Shown: positions 33,268-41,372 of the stretch, piece by piece
How positions within the stretch are numbered: the stretch's first letter is position 1
Layout of the letters: each line of letters starts with the position of its first letter
Assembly (NCBI GenBank): GCA_036383955.1
Contig: DASVNH010000204.1
Coordinates: 1-64,000, forward strand
Direction of reading: 5' to 3'
Source: JACQFK01 sp036383955
Lineage (GTDB): Bacteria; Planctomycetota; MHYJ01; JACPRB01
DNA length: 64,000 nucleotides
Position numbers and translations under genes: made by a program
Notes under the pieces: model-generated
Told to the model about the DNA's origin: nothing
Databases searched by the model: none
What the model saw: the letters and a program-made list of their open reading frames with translations, nothing else

Positions 33268-35586
33268 CTACTTGCCCGCCGCCAGGCGCCGGGCGATGAA
33301 CTCGCGGACCCGGGGGATCTTGGATTTCGCGGCGAGCGCCGCGCCCGCCTTGAGATCCGAGCCCGCCAGGGGCTCGACAGCATACCAAATCAGCAGCGGA
33401 AGGTTGTGGTCCTGCGCGTCTTCCTCGTGGGCGACGAGGCCCTCGCAGAGGCCGCGGCGCTTCTCGACGGCGATCCGGCCGGCGGCGGAGGCGAGGTACT
33501 TGCGGACGACGGGCGACGGGTCGCTCTTGGCGAGTTCCTCCATCTTCGCGAGCACGGCCGCGGCGGGCTCGATCTCGCAGGACAGCTGGACGGCCCAGCC
33601 GCGCACGAAGGGATCGGCGTGGCCGAGGAGCCTGAGGGCGAGGGCCTCCGTGAAGCCGCCGGTCGCGTGCAGGGCCCACATCGCGCGGAGGACGCGGGTG
33701 GCATCGGGGTTCTCGAGGTGGACGGCGAGCTTCGAATGGACCGCCGGGCCGGTCTCGCGGCTCTGCAGCACCTTGCGGGCATGGCGCACGAACCAATCGT
33801 TCTTGTGCAGGGTGTACGCGACGAGCTCGTCGTCGCTCGCCTTCGCGAGGTCGACCTTGACCGGCGCGGGCTTGCCGTAGCTGACCTTGAAGATCCGGCC
33901 GTTCGAGGTGTCGTGCTGCGCCGGGTTGCCCGTGTGGCACTGCTGCTTGTCGTACCAGTCGATCAGGTAGGCCTGGCCGTCGGGGCCGTAGCGCAGGTTC
34001 ATGATCTGCGACCAGCGGTCGTTCGCCAGGATGAAGTCCGGGCCGTGCTTGCCGACATAGCCCGAGCCCTGCGCTTCCAGGACGTCCATGTTCACGCGCG
34101 CGCCGTGGATGTTGTTGAAGAAGATCTGGTTGCGGTACTGGTCGGGCCAGGCGCCGCCCAGGTACACCATGGCGCCGCAGTGCGCGTGGCCGCCGCCGGC
34201 CGCGTCCGACAGCCCGTTGCCCGCGTGCGGTCCGCGCGTTCCCGTGTAGTGCCGGTGATCGGCGATCGTCTGCAGGTCGGCGTACGTGTACGGATTGAAG
34301 TGGTTGCCCGCCTGGCGCTGATAGCGGGCGCCCTGAATCACGTGGTAGAGATGCGGGATCACGCAGGCCGTCGCGAACGCCTGCCCGTGGTCGTTGAAGT
34401 CGATCCCCCACTGGTTCGAGCAGCCTTCCGCGAACATCTCGAAGACGTGCCGCGTCGGGTGGTAGCGCCAGTAGCCGGCGTTGATCTTCTGCTTCTTCTC
34501 GTCGCCGGGCTTGCCGACCTCCGAGTGGGTGAAGACGCCGTGGCAGCCGTAGAGCCAGCCGTCGGGGCCCCAGATGAAGGCGTTCAGCGTCTCGTGCGTG
34601 TCCTGGTGGCCCCAGCCGTCGAGCAGCTTCAGGGGCTCGCCGTCCGGGATGTCGTCGCCGTTCTTGTCCGGATAGTGCAGCAGGTAGGGCGGCGCGCCGA
34701 CGTAGACGCCGCCGAAGCCGACCTCGAGGCCGGTCACGAAGCTCAGGTTGTCGACGAAGACCTTCCGGACGGCCTTCCCGCCGACCTCCTCAAACACCAC
34801 CACGCGGCACTTGCCCCCTTCCTCGAAGGGGCGCCACTTGGGGTAGCTTTCGTTCTCGACGACCCACAGCCGGCCCCGGTCGTCGAAGGCCATCGCGATG
34901 GGCTGCTTGACGTCGGGCTCCGCGGCGAAGAGCTTCACCGAGAAGCCGTCGGGCACGGTCATCTCGCGGGCGGCGTCTTCGCCGGACAGGCCGTTGTGCT
35001 TGTAGGCGTCGGCGGACGACTTCCCCGCGGGGCGCGGGTTGGCGGGCGCGGGCTTCTCGGCGTGGAGGCGGAAGTGGTCGAAGTTGATGTGGCCCCAATG
35101 GCCGGCGTTGTTGTCGACCAGGCGGATGAAGATGTCCTGGTTGAGGAGGCGGTTGAGATCGAGGACGACGGCCTTCAGGCTCTCGCTCTCGTCGCCGCTG
35201 ACGGTCTCGAAGACCAGGTTGTCGCGCGCGCGGACGATTTCGACGCAGGTGTTCGCGTGCGCTCCGCCCGCCACGAGGAAGCTGGCCCAGCGGTGGCTGA
35301 CTTTGAACGCCGGCGAGCTGAGCGTGCCGGTCGCGGCGTCCCCGTGGTTCTCGAACGTGCCGATCCACCAGTCGCCCAGGTGCTGGCTCTTCATGTCGGT
35401 CCGGCGCTTGGCGACGGCGTCGCCCTTTACCGGCTGCTTCTCGAAGGCCGTGCCGGTGGCGGTCCAGCCTTCGAGGCTGCCGGCCTCGAAGTCCATGTTG
35501 AGGGCCTTGCCGTCGGCGCCGACGGGCACGACGCCGTCATCGGGCGACATCGCGAGGAGCAGCAGGAAGGGGGCGAAGCGCGTCAT
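33268..35586 (-). CDS. PVC-type membrane-bound dehydrogenase-like propeller
   Basis: 772 residues. Signal peptide MTRFAPFLLLLAM; a beta-sandwich (about 30-180, NMDFEAGSLEGWTATG); then the Pirellula/Verrucomicrobia-type dehydrogenase propeller (about 205-580, MTVPDGFSVKLFAAEPDVKQ, IAMAFDDRGRLWVVENESYP, WGPDGWLYGCHGVFTHS, YLIDWYDKQQCH) and C-terminal HEAT-like repeats. The heme domain that often ends these proteins is absent and sits in the next gene. The product would oxidise a sugar or related compound in the periplasm and hand electrons to that cytochrome. GGAGG precedes the ATG. Confidence 0.85.
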   Translation of the reverse strand: MTRFAPFLLLLAMSPDDGVVPVGADGKALNMDFEAGSLEGWTATGTAFEKQPVKGDAVAKRRTDMKSQHLGDWWIGTFENHGDAATGTLSSPAFKVSHRWASFLVAGGAHANTCVEIVRARDNLVFETVSGDESESLKAVVLDLNRLLNQDIFIRLVDNNAGHWGHINFDHFRLHAEKPAPANPRPAGKSSADAYKHNGLSGEDAAREMTVPDGFSVKLFAAEPDVKQPIAMAFDDRGRLWVVENESYPKWRPFEEGGKCRVVVFEEVGGKAVRKVFVDNLSFVTGLEVGFGGVYVGAPPYLLHYPDKNGDDIPDGEPLKLLDGWGHQDTHETLNAFIWGPDGWLYGCHGVFTHSEVGKPGDEKKQKINAGYWRYHPTRHVFEMFAEGCSNQWGIDFNDHGQAFATACVIPHLYHVIQGARYQRQAGNHFNPYTYADLQTIADHRHYTGTRGPHAGNGLSDAAGGGHAHCGAMVYLGGAWPDQYRNQIFFNNIHGARVNMDVLEAQGSGYVGKHGPDFILANDRWSQIMNLRYGPDGQAYLIDWYDKQQCHTGNPAQHDTSNGRIFKVSYGKPAPVKVDLAKASDDELVAYTLHKNDWFVRHARKVLQSRETGPAVHSKLAVHLENPDATRVLRAMWALHATGGFTEALALRLLGHADPFVRGWAVQLSCEIEPAAAVLAKMEELAKSDPSPVVRKYLASAAGRIAVEKRRGLCEGLVAHEEDAQDHNLPLLIWYAVEPLAGSDLKAGAALAAKSKIPRVREFIARRLAAGK

Positions 35587-35604
35587 AGGGCGGCCTCCAG
35601 AACG

Positions 35605-35643
35605 AAGTGTTATCGTTCCAATCGGATTCGAACGTTAACACGT
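35605..35643. repeat. 39-bp palindromic repeat, copy A
   Basis: Left arm AAGTGTTATCGTTCCAATC, central G, right arm GATTCGAACGTTAACACGT; 16 of 19 pairs match. Located just upstream of the dehydrogenase start. Copies B and C are at 46883 and 58401. Confidence 0.7.
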
Positions 35644-35747
35644 GGCGTCAAACTAGCCCTGAATACGCCGGGGAGCCATGAGAAATAGCGAATACGGTTT
35701 GAGATAATTTACCCGCCTCTTTCCTCTGGAAAAGCCCCGGCTCCGGC

Positions 35748-36509
35748 TCAGGCTTTGAGGAAATCCTCCAGGAAGGCGGTCGCCCGTTCCAGGGTCGCGC
35801 CGACGATCCGCTCGCCGTCCTCCCGGGTGGCCAGCCGGGCGTCGCCGAGGGCCCCGTTCTCGCTGAGCTCGTCGAACTTCCAGGGGACGTCGATCTTGGC
35901 CGAACCGCTGGGGTTGGCGTGGCGGTACGGCGACGGCCTGAGCTTCCCCGCCGCCAGCTGGTCCTTGCGGACGATCTGGGGGGCCAGGGCGAGGGCGACG
36001 GACGTCTCGACCTCGCACGCGTGGTTGTAGGGCGTGTGCTGGGCGGTCTTGGCGCACTCGTCGGCGGCGAGCGAGAACCAGGCGAGCGAGGCGGCGTGGA
36101 TCCCGCGGTCGCGGAGCTTGGCGAGGGTCAGGGCCAGCGGCGCCTGGTTGCCGCCGTGGCCGTTCACCACGAGCAGCTTCTTGACGCCGTGGCGCAGCAG
36201 GCTGTCGGCGAGGTCGCAGACCACGGCGTCGAAGGTCTCCGGCCGCAGCGTCAGCGTGCCGGTGAATCCCATGTGGTGCGGCGAGACGCCGTAGGGGAAC
36301 GGCGGCAGGAGCGCCACGCGCGGGTGGAAGGCGCGGGCCAGGCGCTCCGCGAAGGCCGTCGCCACCGTGATGTCGCACGACATCTCCAGGTTGGGTCCAT
36401 GCTGCTCGGTCGCGCCGGTGGGCAGGATGCCCGCCTTGACCGGGCCCCAGGCGGCGCGGGCTTCGGCGGTCGTGACGTCCGACAGCGAAAGGATGCCGGG
36501 GTTGCGCAT
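35748..36509 (-). CDS. Creatininase-family amidohydrolase
   Basis: 253 residues. Metal and substrate motifs of the creatininase family are present: PTGATEQHGPNLEMSCD (Glu/His/Asp ligands), FPYGVSPHHMGF, VVNGHGGNQAPL and HACEVETS. Members open cyclic amides such as creatinine or act on formamides; the exact substrate cannot be told. It is cytoplasmic and divergent from a DUF997-like/SSS transporter pair across an inverted repeat, suggesting uptake and hydrolysis of the same compound. Confidence 0.88.
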   Translation of the reverse strand: MRNPGILSLSDVTTAEARAAWGPVKAGILPTGATEQHGPNLEMSCDITVATAFAERLARAFHPRVALLPPFPYGVSPHHMGFTGTLTLRPETFDAVVCDLADSLLRHGVKKLLVVNGHGGNQAPLALTLAKLRDRGIHAASLAWFSLAADECAKTAQHTPYNHACEVETSVALALAPQIVRKDQLAAGKLRPSPYRHANPSGSAKIDVPWKFDELSENGALGDARLATREDGERIVGATLERATAFLEDFLKA

Positions 36510-36570
36510 CGCGCCTCCGCAATCTCGTCGCGAAATGATCGACAGCCGCCTCTGTAGGTTATACCGTGAG

Positions 36571-36645
36571 CCGAGGCATTAGGCATTAGGCCAAAGGCAA
36601 TAGATTCGTCCGCGATTGCCTTTTGCCTAAGGCCTATGGCCTCGG
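36571..36645. repeat. Inverted repeat built from GGCATTA units between divergent genes
   Basis: Arms 36571-36601 and 36615-36645 (31 bp each, about 27 matching) face across a 13-base loop. The left arm contains the tandem GGCATTA-GGCATTA-GGCC. The right arm ends 6 bp before the GTG start of the DUF997-like gene and overlaps its ribosome-binding region, so the structure could influence translation. Confidence 0.55.
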
Positions 36646-36651
36646 AGGAAC

Positions 36652-36918
36652 GTGGATCCCGTCTTCAAGAACGCCTCGCGCGAAGCCAAGGCCGCCCTCC
36701 TGCTGTTCGGGGCAGTCTTCTCCTGGACGATCGGGGTCACGGCCTGGAAAGGCTACAGCCGGAAGGACGTCGTCTTCGTTCTCGGCTTCCCCGACTGGGT
36801 CTTCTGGGGCGTCGTCGTGCCCTGGCTGGCCTGCGTGGGGATCTCGCTCTGGTTCGGCCTGCGGTTCATGAAGGACGACGACCTGGGCCCCGAGAAGCGG
36901 GAGGGCGTCGATGACTGA
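36652..36918 (+). CDS. Small two-helix membrane protein, DUF997/YhdT-like symporter partner
   Basis: 88 residues from GTG, with GGAGGA 2 bp upstream. Two helices (about 14-31, AALLLFGAVFSWTIGVTAW; about 49-70, WVFWGVVVPWLACVGISLWF) and an acidic tail (FMKDDDLGPEK). The YhdT/DUF997 group always accompanies PanF-like sodium symporters, and here the stop overlaps the symporter gene by 8 bp. It is probably an accessory subunit for that transporter. Confidence 0.7.
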   Translation: MDPVFKNASREAKAALLLFGAVFSWTIGVTAWKGYSRKDVVFVLGFPDWVFWGVVVPWLACVGISLWFGLRFMKDDDLGPEKREGVDD

Positions 36919-38419
36919 GAGCTGGACGCCCTTCGTCATGCTGCTCGCGATGATCGCGGGCTCGGTGTGGCTGGGGACGCTGGCCCAGCGCGCGATGAAG
37001 GGCGGGACCTTCCTCAAGAGCTACTTCCTCGGCAACCGGGGCCTCGGCGCCTGGGCGATGGCCCTGACGGCGACCGTGCAGAGCGGCGGGACGTTCATGG
37101 GCTTCCCGGGGATCGTCTACGGCTTCGGCTGGGTGGGCGCCCTCTACATCGCCGGCTACGTGATCGTGCCGATCACGGCCTTCGCGGTTCTGGGCAAGCG
37201 GCTCGCGCAGATGTCCCGGAAGCTGGGAGCGCTGACGGTGCCCGACTTCCTCCGCGAGCGCTACGGCTGCAAGTGGGTGGGCCTGCTGGCGTCGATCCTG
37301 ATCGTGCTCTTCCTGACGGTGTTCATGCTCGCGCAGTTCAAGGCGGGCGCGCTCGTGATGAAGGACGCCTTCCCCGCCTCCGCCGCGGCGAAGGGCGTCG
37401 ATCCCTATCTCGTGGGCCTGGGCCTTTTCACGCTCTCGGTCATCGCGTACACGCTGATCGGCGGCTTCCTCGGCGCGGTCTGGACGGACCTGCTGCAGAG
37501 CGTGCTGATGCTGATCGGCGTGCTGGTCCTGTTCGGCCTCGTGCTCTGGGCGTCGGGCGGCCCCGAGCACGCGACGCGCCTGGCCATGGAGAAGATGGGG
37601 ACCGACTTCGTCTACGCCCCGGGCACGAAGAAGAACGGCGATCCCTTCCTGCCGCTCGGCGCGGCGGCGTCGATCTTCATCTTCTGGAACTTCGCGGGCA
37701 TGGGCGTGCCGGCCAGCCTCGTGCGCGTCATGGCCGCGAAGGACTCGACCGTCATGCGCCGCTCCGTGGCGATGCTCTCCGTCTATAACTTGCTCATCTA
37801 CGTGCCCCTCATCCTGATCTCGATCTGCGGGCGATCCCTTTTGCCGGACCTGAAGGACGCGGACAGCGTCGTCCCGGCCCTCGCGCTCCTCACCACGCGC
37901 GACATCCCCGGCGGCTCGCTCCTGGCCGGCCTGGTCCTCTCCGCCCCGTTCGGCGCCGTGATGGCCACCGTCAGCACCTTCCTCGTCGTGGTGGCGTCGG
38001 GCGTCGTGCGCGACATCTACCAGCGCTTCATCAACCCCGCGGCCGACGACCGCCGCCTGAAATGGGTGTCGAGGGGCACCATCGTCGCGGTCGGCGCGGT
38101 TTCGGTGGTCTCCGCGATCTGGCCGCCGGAGTACCTGCAGACCTTGATCGTGCTGGGCGGCAGCCTGGCGGCGACGGCCTTCCTCCCGCCCGTGGTGATG
38201 GGGTTGTACTGGAGGCGCGCGACGGCCTCCGGCGCCTTCGCGTCGATGATCGCCGGGCCTGCGGTGGTGTATCTGGTCTATAAGAAGCCCGCGCTGGGCA
38301 TGGGTCTGGGCTTTTTCGTGTGGGGCCTCGCCGCCTCTTTCCTCGCGGGCCTCGCCGTCAGCTGGGCCACGAAGCCGCCGCCGGCCCCGCGGCTGGATCC
38401 GATCTTCGAGGCCGCGTAA
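36911..38419 (+). CDS. Sodium:solute symporter (SSS family, PanF-like)
   Basis: 502 residues with about 13 hydrophobic helices. SSS features include SYFLGNRGLGAWAMALT, the early TVQSGGTFMGFPGIVYGFGW, LTVPDFLRERYG, the LIGGFLGAVWTDLLQSVLM signature, and LSAPFGAVMATVSTFLVVVAS for the sodium site. It imports a small organic anion or amide with Na+. It overlaps the small DUF997-like gene and is divergent from the creatininase, which may act on its substrate. A hairpin follows the stop. Confidence 0.9.
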   Translation: MTESWTPFVMLLAMIAGSVWLGTLAQRAMKGGTFLKSYFLGNRGLGAWAMALTATVQSGGTFMGFPGIVYGFGWVGALYIAGYVIVPITAFAVLGKRLAQMSRKLGALTVPDFLRERYGCKWVGLLASILIVLFLTVFMLAQFKAGALVMKDAFPASAAAKGVDPYLVGLGLFTLSVIAYTLIGGFLGAVWTDLLQSVLMLIGVLVLFGLVLWASGGPEHATRLAMEKMGTDFVYAPGTKKNGDPFLPLGAAASIFIFWNFAGMGVPASLVRVMAAKDSTVMRRSVAMLSVYNLLIYVPLILISICGRSLLPDLKDADSVVPALALLTTRDIPGGSLLAGLVLSAPFGAVMATVSTFLVVVASGVVRDIYQRFINPAADDRRLKWVSRGTIVAVGAVSVVSAIWPPEYLQTLIVLGGSLAATAFLPPVVMGLYWRRATASGAFASMIAGPAVVYLVYKKPALGMGLGFFVWGLAASFLAGLAVSWATKPPPAPRLDPIFEAA

Positions 38420-38444
38420 CGTTGGTGCGTCGCTTCAACGTTAC
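38416..38444. terminator. Bidirectional terminator-like hairpin between convergent genes
   Basis: GTAACGTTG (38416-38424) and CAACGTTAC (38436-38444) form a 9-bp stem with an 11-base loop, overlapping the symporter stop and ending next to the stop of the opposite gene. It shares the AACGTT core of the 39-bp palindromes. Confidence 0.5.
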
Positions 38445-39575
38445 CTAATCGCGCGCCTCCAGGAGCCGGAGCGACATCCCGTGGAGCGGCGTCTTTCGAG
38501 GCGTGATCTTCCTGGCGTCCCACGCCTGAAGGAGCTCCTTGTAGTGCGCCTCGAGCTCTTCGGGGCTGCGAGGCTTGATGGTGCTCCAGAAGCGGGGGAT
38601 CTCGAACCGTGCCGCGAGGCGCAACAGCTCCGTGTTGTACGGCAGGAGCTCGCTCTCGCTGGGCTTCGGGTCGTGGAGGACGTCCTTCATGCGCTTCAGG
38701 CGGAAGTTCCTTTCCACCTCGAACCAGGGGAGGCTGTCGAAGCGGAAGTCGTCCTTCCACATCGATGGAAAGCGCTTCAGGTGGGCGTCGACGAGCTCCG
38801 GCTGCTCCGGGTTGAAGCCCGAAACTTCGACGTACACCCCCTCGCGGTGCTTCCAGGCGACGTGCCAGCCGCCGCCGGCGTCGCGGTGTATCACGCTGCC
38901 CCGCGGGCTGCGGCGGACCGTCCACGTCCCCCAGATCAGCTGGCCCACGACCTGATGCTCGATCGCCGGGTCGGGCTTGAACAGCATCACCTCGCAGCCG
39001 AGGCCTCCGCCGCCTCCCGGCGCGTCGATCTCGGTGAACACGGTCCGAACGGCCTCGGGCGGATGGACCTCGCGGTCCTCGAATCGGAATCGGGAGATGT
39101 GGATCGTCCACGGGGCGGGCGGCGCGCGGAGGACCCACGGATCGCAGAGGCCGTCCTCCTGAAGCCGCTTCCTCGCCTGGACGACCAGATCTTCCTTCTC
39201 GGTCCACGAGGCCGAGAAGCGGGGCTTGCCGTCCAGCGTCGTCTCCTTGATGGCCTCGACGTGGGGATTGGCTTTCTTGAAGGCCTCGGCCTCCTCGCGC
39301 GTGGCGAAGACGCTGCCCGTCGGCTTGTAGTAGATGCCGTCGGCGTAGCGATACGGGGCCTTCGGCACGCTGTAGAGCAGCTCGACCGTCACGGGGACGC
39401 GGACGGCCCACGCATCGCCGTCACGGCGAAGCTCCCCCTTTCCCTCATGGGACGCGAGATACGCCCGCGCGTCCGCCTCGTCATTGAAGCGCGCTTCCTT
39501 CAGGCCCGTGTACTTGAAGCCGTCGAGGCGTTCCCCCTCGAGAAGCGTCGCCTGCGCGAGCAGCAGCGCGATCAT
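38445..39575 (-). CDS. Secreted protein of unknown function
   Basis: 376 residues starting MIALLLAQATLLEGERLDGF, a minimal signal peptide. Mixed alpha/beta with many Trp and charged residues (FKYTGLKEARFNDEADARAY, GIYYKPTGSVFATREEAEAF, HVAWKHREGVYVEVSG, WFEVERNFRLKRMKDVL). Neither motif nor family recognised. Its ATG overlaps the stop of the toroid protein upstream by 4 bp, so the two are co-translated and both exported. Confidence 0.6.
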   Translation of the reverse strand: MIALLLAQATLLEGERLDGFKYTGLKEARFNDEADARAYLASHEGKGELRRDGDAWAVRVPVTVELLYSVPKAPYRYADGIYYKPTGSVFATREEAEAFKKANPHVEAIKETTLDGKPRFSASWTEKEDLVVQARKRLQEDGLCDPWVLRAPPAPWTIHISRFRFEDREVHPPEAVRTVFTEIDAPGGGGGLGCEVMLFKPDPAIEHQVVGQLIWGTWTVRRSPRGSVIHRDAGGGWHVAWKHREGVYVEVSGFNPEQPELVDAHLKRFPSMWKDDFRFDSLPWFEVERNFRLKRMKDVLHDPKPSESELLPYNTELLRLAARFEIPRFWSTIKPRSPEELEAHYKELLQAWDARKITPRKTPLHGMSLRLLEARD

Positions 39576-41257
39576 TTGTCGAGGATCAGGACCTCGCCGA
39601 AGTAGCAGACGTCCAGGCCATGGCCGCCGGGCACGCCCTGGACCTCGACGAGCGGCGCGCCGCTCAGCGTCGAAAGGTCGACCGTCACGTCCGTCCAGCC
39701 GTTGACGGTCGTCGACGGCCCCACGACCTTCTTGACCAGCTCCTTGCCGTCGGCCCTGACGATCAGCGTCCAAGTGCTCGATTCATGGTGGCCCACCATG
39801 ATCTTCAGCGTGGTCTTCTGCCCCGCCGCGAGCTCGATCGCGCGTTTCAGCGTGATCGGCGTCTTGAGGTCCAGGGGGTAGGTGACGAGGACGTTCGACT
39901 TCCCCCGCGCGTCGGCGATCAGCGGCGTCCGCGGGCCGGGCTTCACGTAGTTGCTCAGGCGCCAGCCTGGCGCCACCGTGTCGACCGGGGTGCGCGCCCC
40001 GGCCAGGCCGCCGCGGCCCGCGTTGGGCTCGTTGTTTGCCACCGGCGCCCCCGGCGGCGCCTCCTTCGAGCCGCCCGTGGCGACGGGCTTCAACGGCGGC
40101 GTCCCGCGGCGCAGGAAGAGGATCGCGAAGCAGGTGTCGACGTGCGGCTCCCGCGGGATGCTGTCGCCCGCGTGCCAGCCGCCGCCCGGCTTCTCGATCG
40201 ACAGCAGGTGGTTCGCGCCGTCCGGATACCACTCGTAGTTGCCGATCAGCTCCGTCCCGTACAGCATGCCCACGCGCTCCAGGCCGTAGAGGTAGTACAG
40301 GTAGGCGAACGACGTCTTCTTCGGGTTCTTCTGGACGTCGTAGTTCTTGGTCAGCCACACCAGGCCCTTGGTCACCACGGGGTCGTTCTTGTACGACGCC
40401 CCCAGGAAGTAGTCGTAGATGCACATCGCGCCGACCGCGCCCACGGTCATGCTGCCGTAGCTCGTGTTCGACACGCTGGTGGGGTTGTCCTCGCCGCCCT
40501 GCGAGCCTTCCCCGTTGTAGCCCCAGCCGCCGTCGGAGTTCTGGCTCGACATCCACCACTTGCGCGCCTGCGTGAGCACCTTGGGGTCGACGTCGATCCC
40601 CGCGTCCAGGCACGAGCGCAGGCCGAGCGCCGCGTACTGCGCGTTCGAGTTGTCGCCGTTCGGCGGCCCGGGCTTGCGCTTGCGCACCGGGATCCTGGGC
40701 AGGGCTTCGGTCTTCCCCGTGGACTTCTTCGGCGCGGGCGCGGCGCCGGGAGTGCCGCCGCCGCTGGCGACGTCCTCCGCCGGAGGCTTGGGCTTCTTGC
40801 CCGTCGGCACGGTGTCCATCTTGGGGACGGGCGCGCCGTAGTCCCACTGGCCGTTCTCGGCCTGGTTGTCGCAGAGGAACTGGGCGTACTCGGCGATGCG
40901 CGCCTGGTACTTGCGGGCGTCGAGCTTCTGGAACGCCATCGCGCCGAGCGACGCGGTGTAGGTCGAGGAGATCTCGCGCTCGAGGCAGAAGCTGACGATG
41001 GGCTGCAACGCGGGCTCCTCGCCGGTGTAGTAACCCGAGTGGAGCAGCGTGAGGAGGAGGAGCTCGCCGTAGGCCTGCATCGCTTCGGGCTGATGGCGCT
41101 TGCCGTGCGGGAAGGTGCCGAACGCCGATCCGCCGCCGATCAGGACCTTGCAGCCCTTCTGGATGGCTTCGTCGACCTTGGCCTGGTCGACCTTCGGATG
41201 GACGCCCTTGGGCTTGTCCTGAGGGAACGCGAGGAGTAGAGCGAGCAGGAACCGCAT
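39572..41257 (-). CDS. Secreted alpha/alpha-toroid protein (prenyltransferase/squalene-cyclase-like repeats)
   Basis: 561 residues. MRFLLALLLAFPQDK is a short signal peptide. Repeats characteristic of terpene cyclase-like alpha/alpha barrels occur at about 60-380: ARIAEYAQFLCDNQAENGQW, ARKWWMSSQNSDGGWGYNG, HLLSIEKPGGGWHAGD, VDTCFAILFLRRG (QW-like GGW motifs). No DXDD catalytic motif is seen, so enzymatic cyclisation is unlikely. The C-terminal 150 residues (STWTLIVRADGKELVKKVV) form a beta domain. In planctomycetes such proteins are usually large exported proteins of unknown function. A TAGAAT box lies upstream, and GGAGG stands 8 bp from the ATG. Confidence 0.75.
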   Translation of the reverse strand: MRFLLALLLAFPQDKPKGVHPKVDQAKVDEAIQKGCKVLIGGGSAFGTFPHGKRHQPEAMQAYGELLLLTLLHSGYYTGEEPALQPIVSFCLEREISSTYTASLGAMAFQKLDARKYQARIAEYAQFLCDNQAENGQWDYGAPVPKMDTVPTGKKPKPPAEDVASGGGTPGAAPAPKKSTGKTEALPRIPVRKRKPGPPNGDNSNAQYAALGLRSCLDAGIDVDPKVLTQARKWWMSSQNSDGGWGYNGEGSQGGEDNPTSVSNTSYGSMTVGAVGAMCIYDYFLGASYKNDPVVTKGLVWLTKNYDVQKNPKKTSFAYLYYLYGLERVGMLYGTELIGNYEWYPDGANHLLSIEKPGGGWHAGDSIPREPHVDTCFAILFLRRGTPPLKPVATGGSKEAPPGAPVANNEPNAGRGGLAGARTPVDTVAPGWRLSNYVKPGPRTPLIADARGKSNVLVTYPLDLKTPITLKRAIELAAGQKTTLKIMVGHHESSTWTLIVRADGKELVKKVVGPSTTVNGWTDVTVDLSTLSGAPLVEVQGVPGGHGLDVCYFGEVLILDK

Positions 41258-41331
41258 ACCCGAAACCTCCCTGCAGGATCGCCCCGGCTCGCCATTCTAG
41301 CCGGAGGATGTCGGGTAATAAAACTCCTTTC

Positions 41332-41363
41332 TTGACAGCGGTGGGGCCCCGCCGGAGTATTAC
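41332..41363 (+). promoter_or_regulatory. Candidate promoter, TTGACA with a TATTAC box
   Basis: TTGACA at 41332-41337 is the only consensus -35 I noticed; TATTAC at 41358-41363 is 20 bp away and 9 bp before the ATG at 41373. Spacing is longer than the usual 17, so the exact -10 is unsure. Confidence 0.4.
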
Positions 41364-41372
41364 CCTCCGAAG

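Noticed and set aside
33406..35688. A 760-codon plus-strand open frame opposite the PVC dehydrogenase
   Set aside because: Composition typical of an antisense shadow; the minus strand has family motifs throughout.
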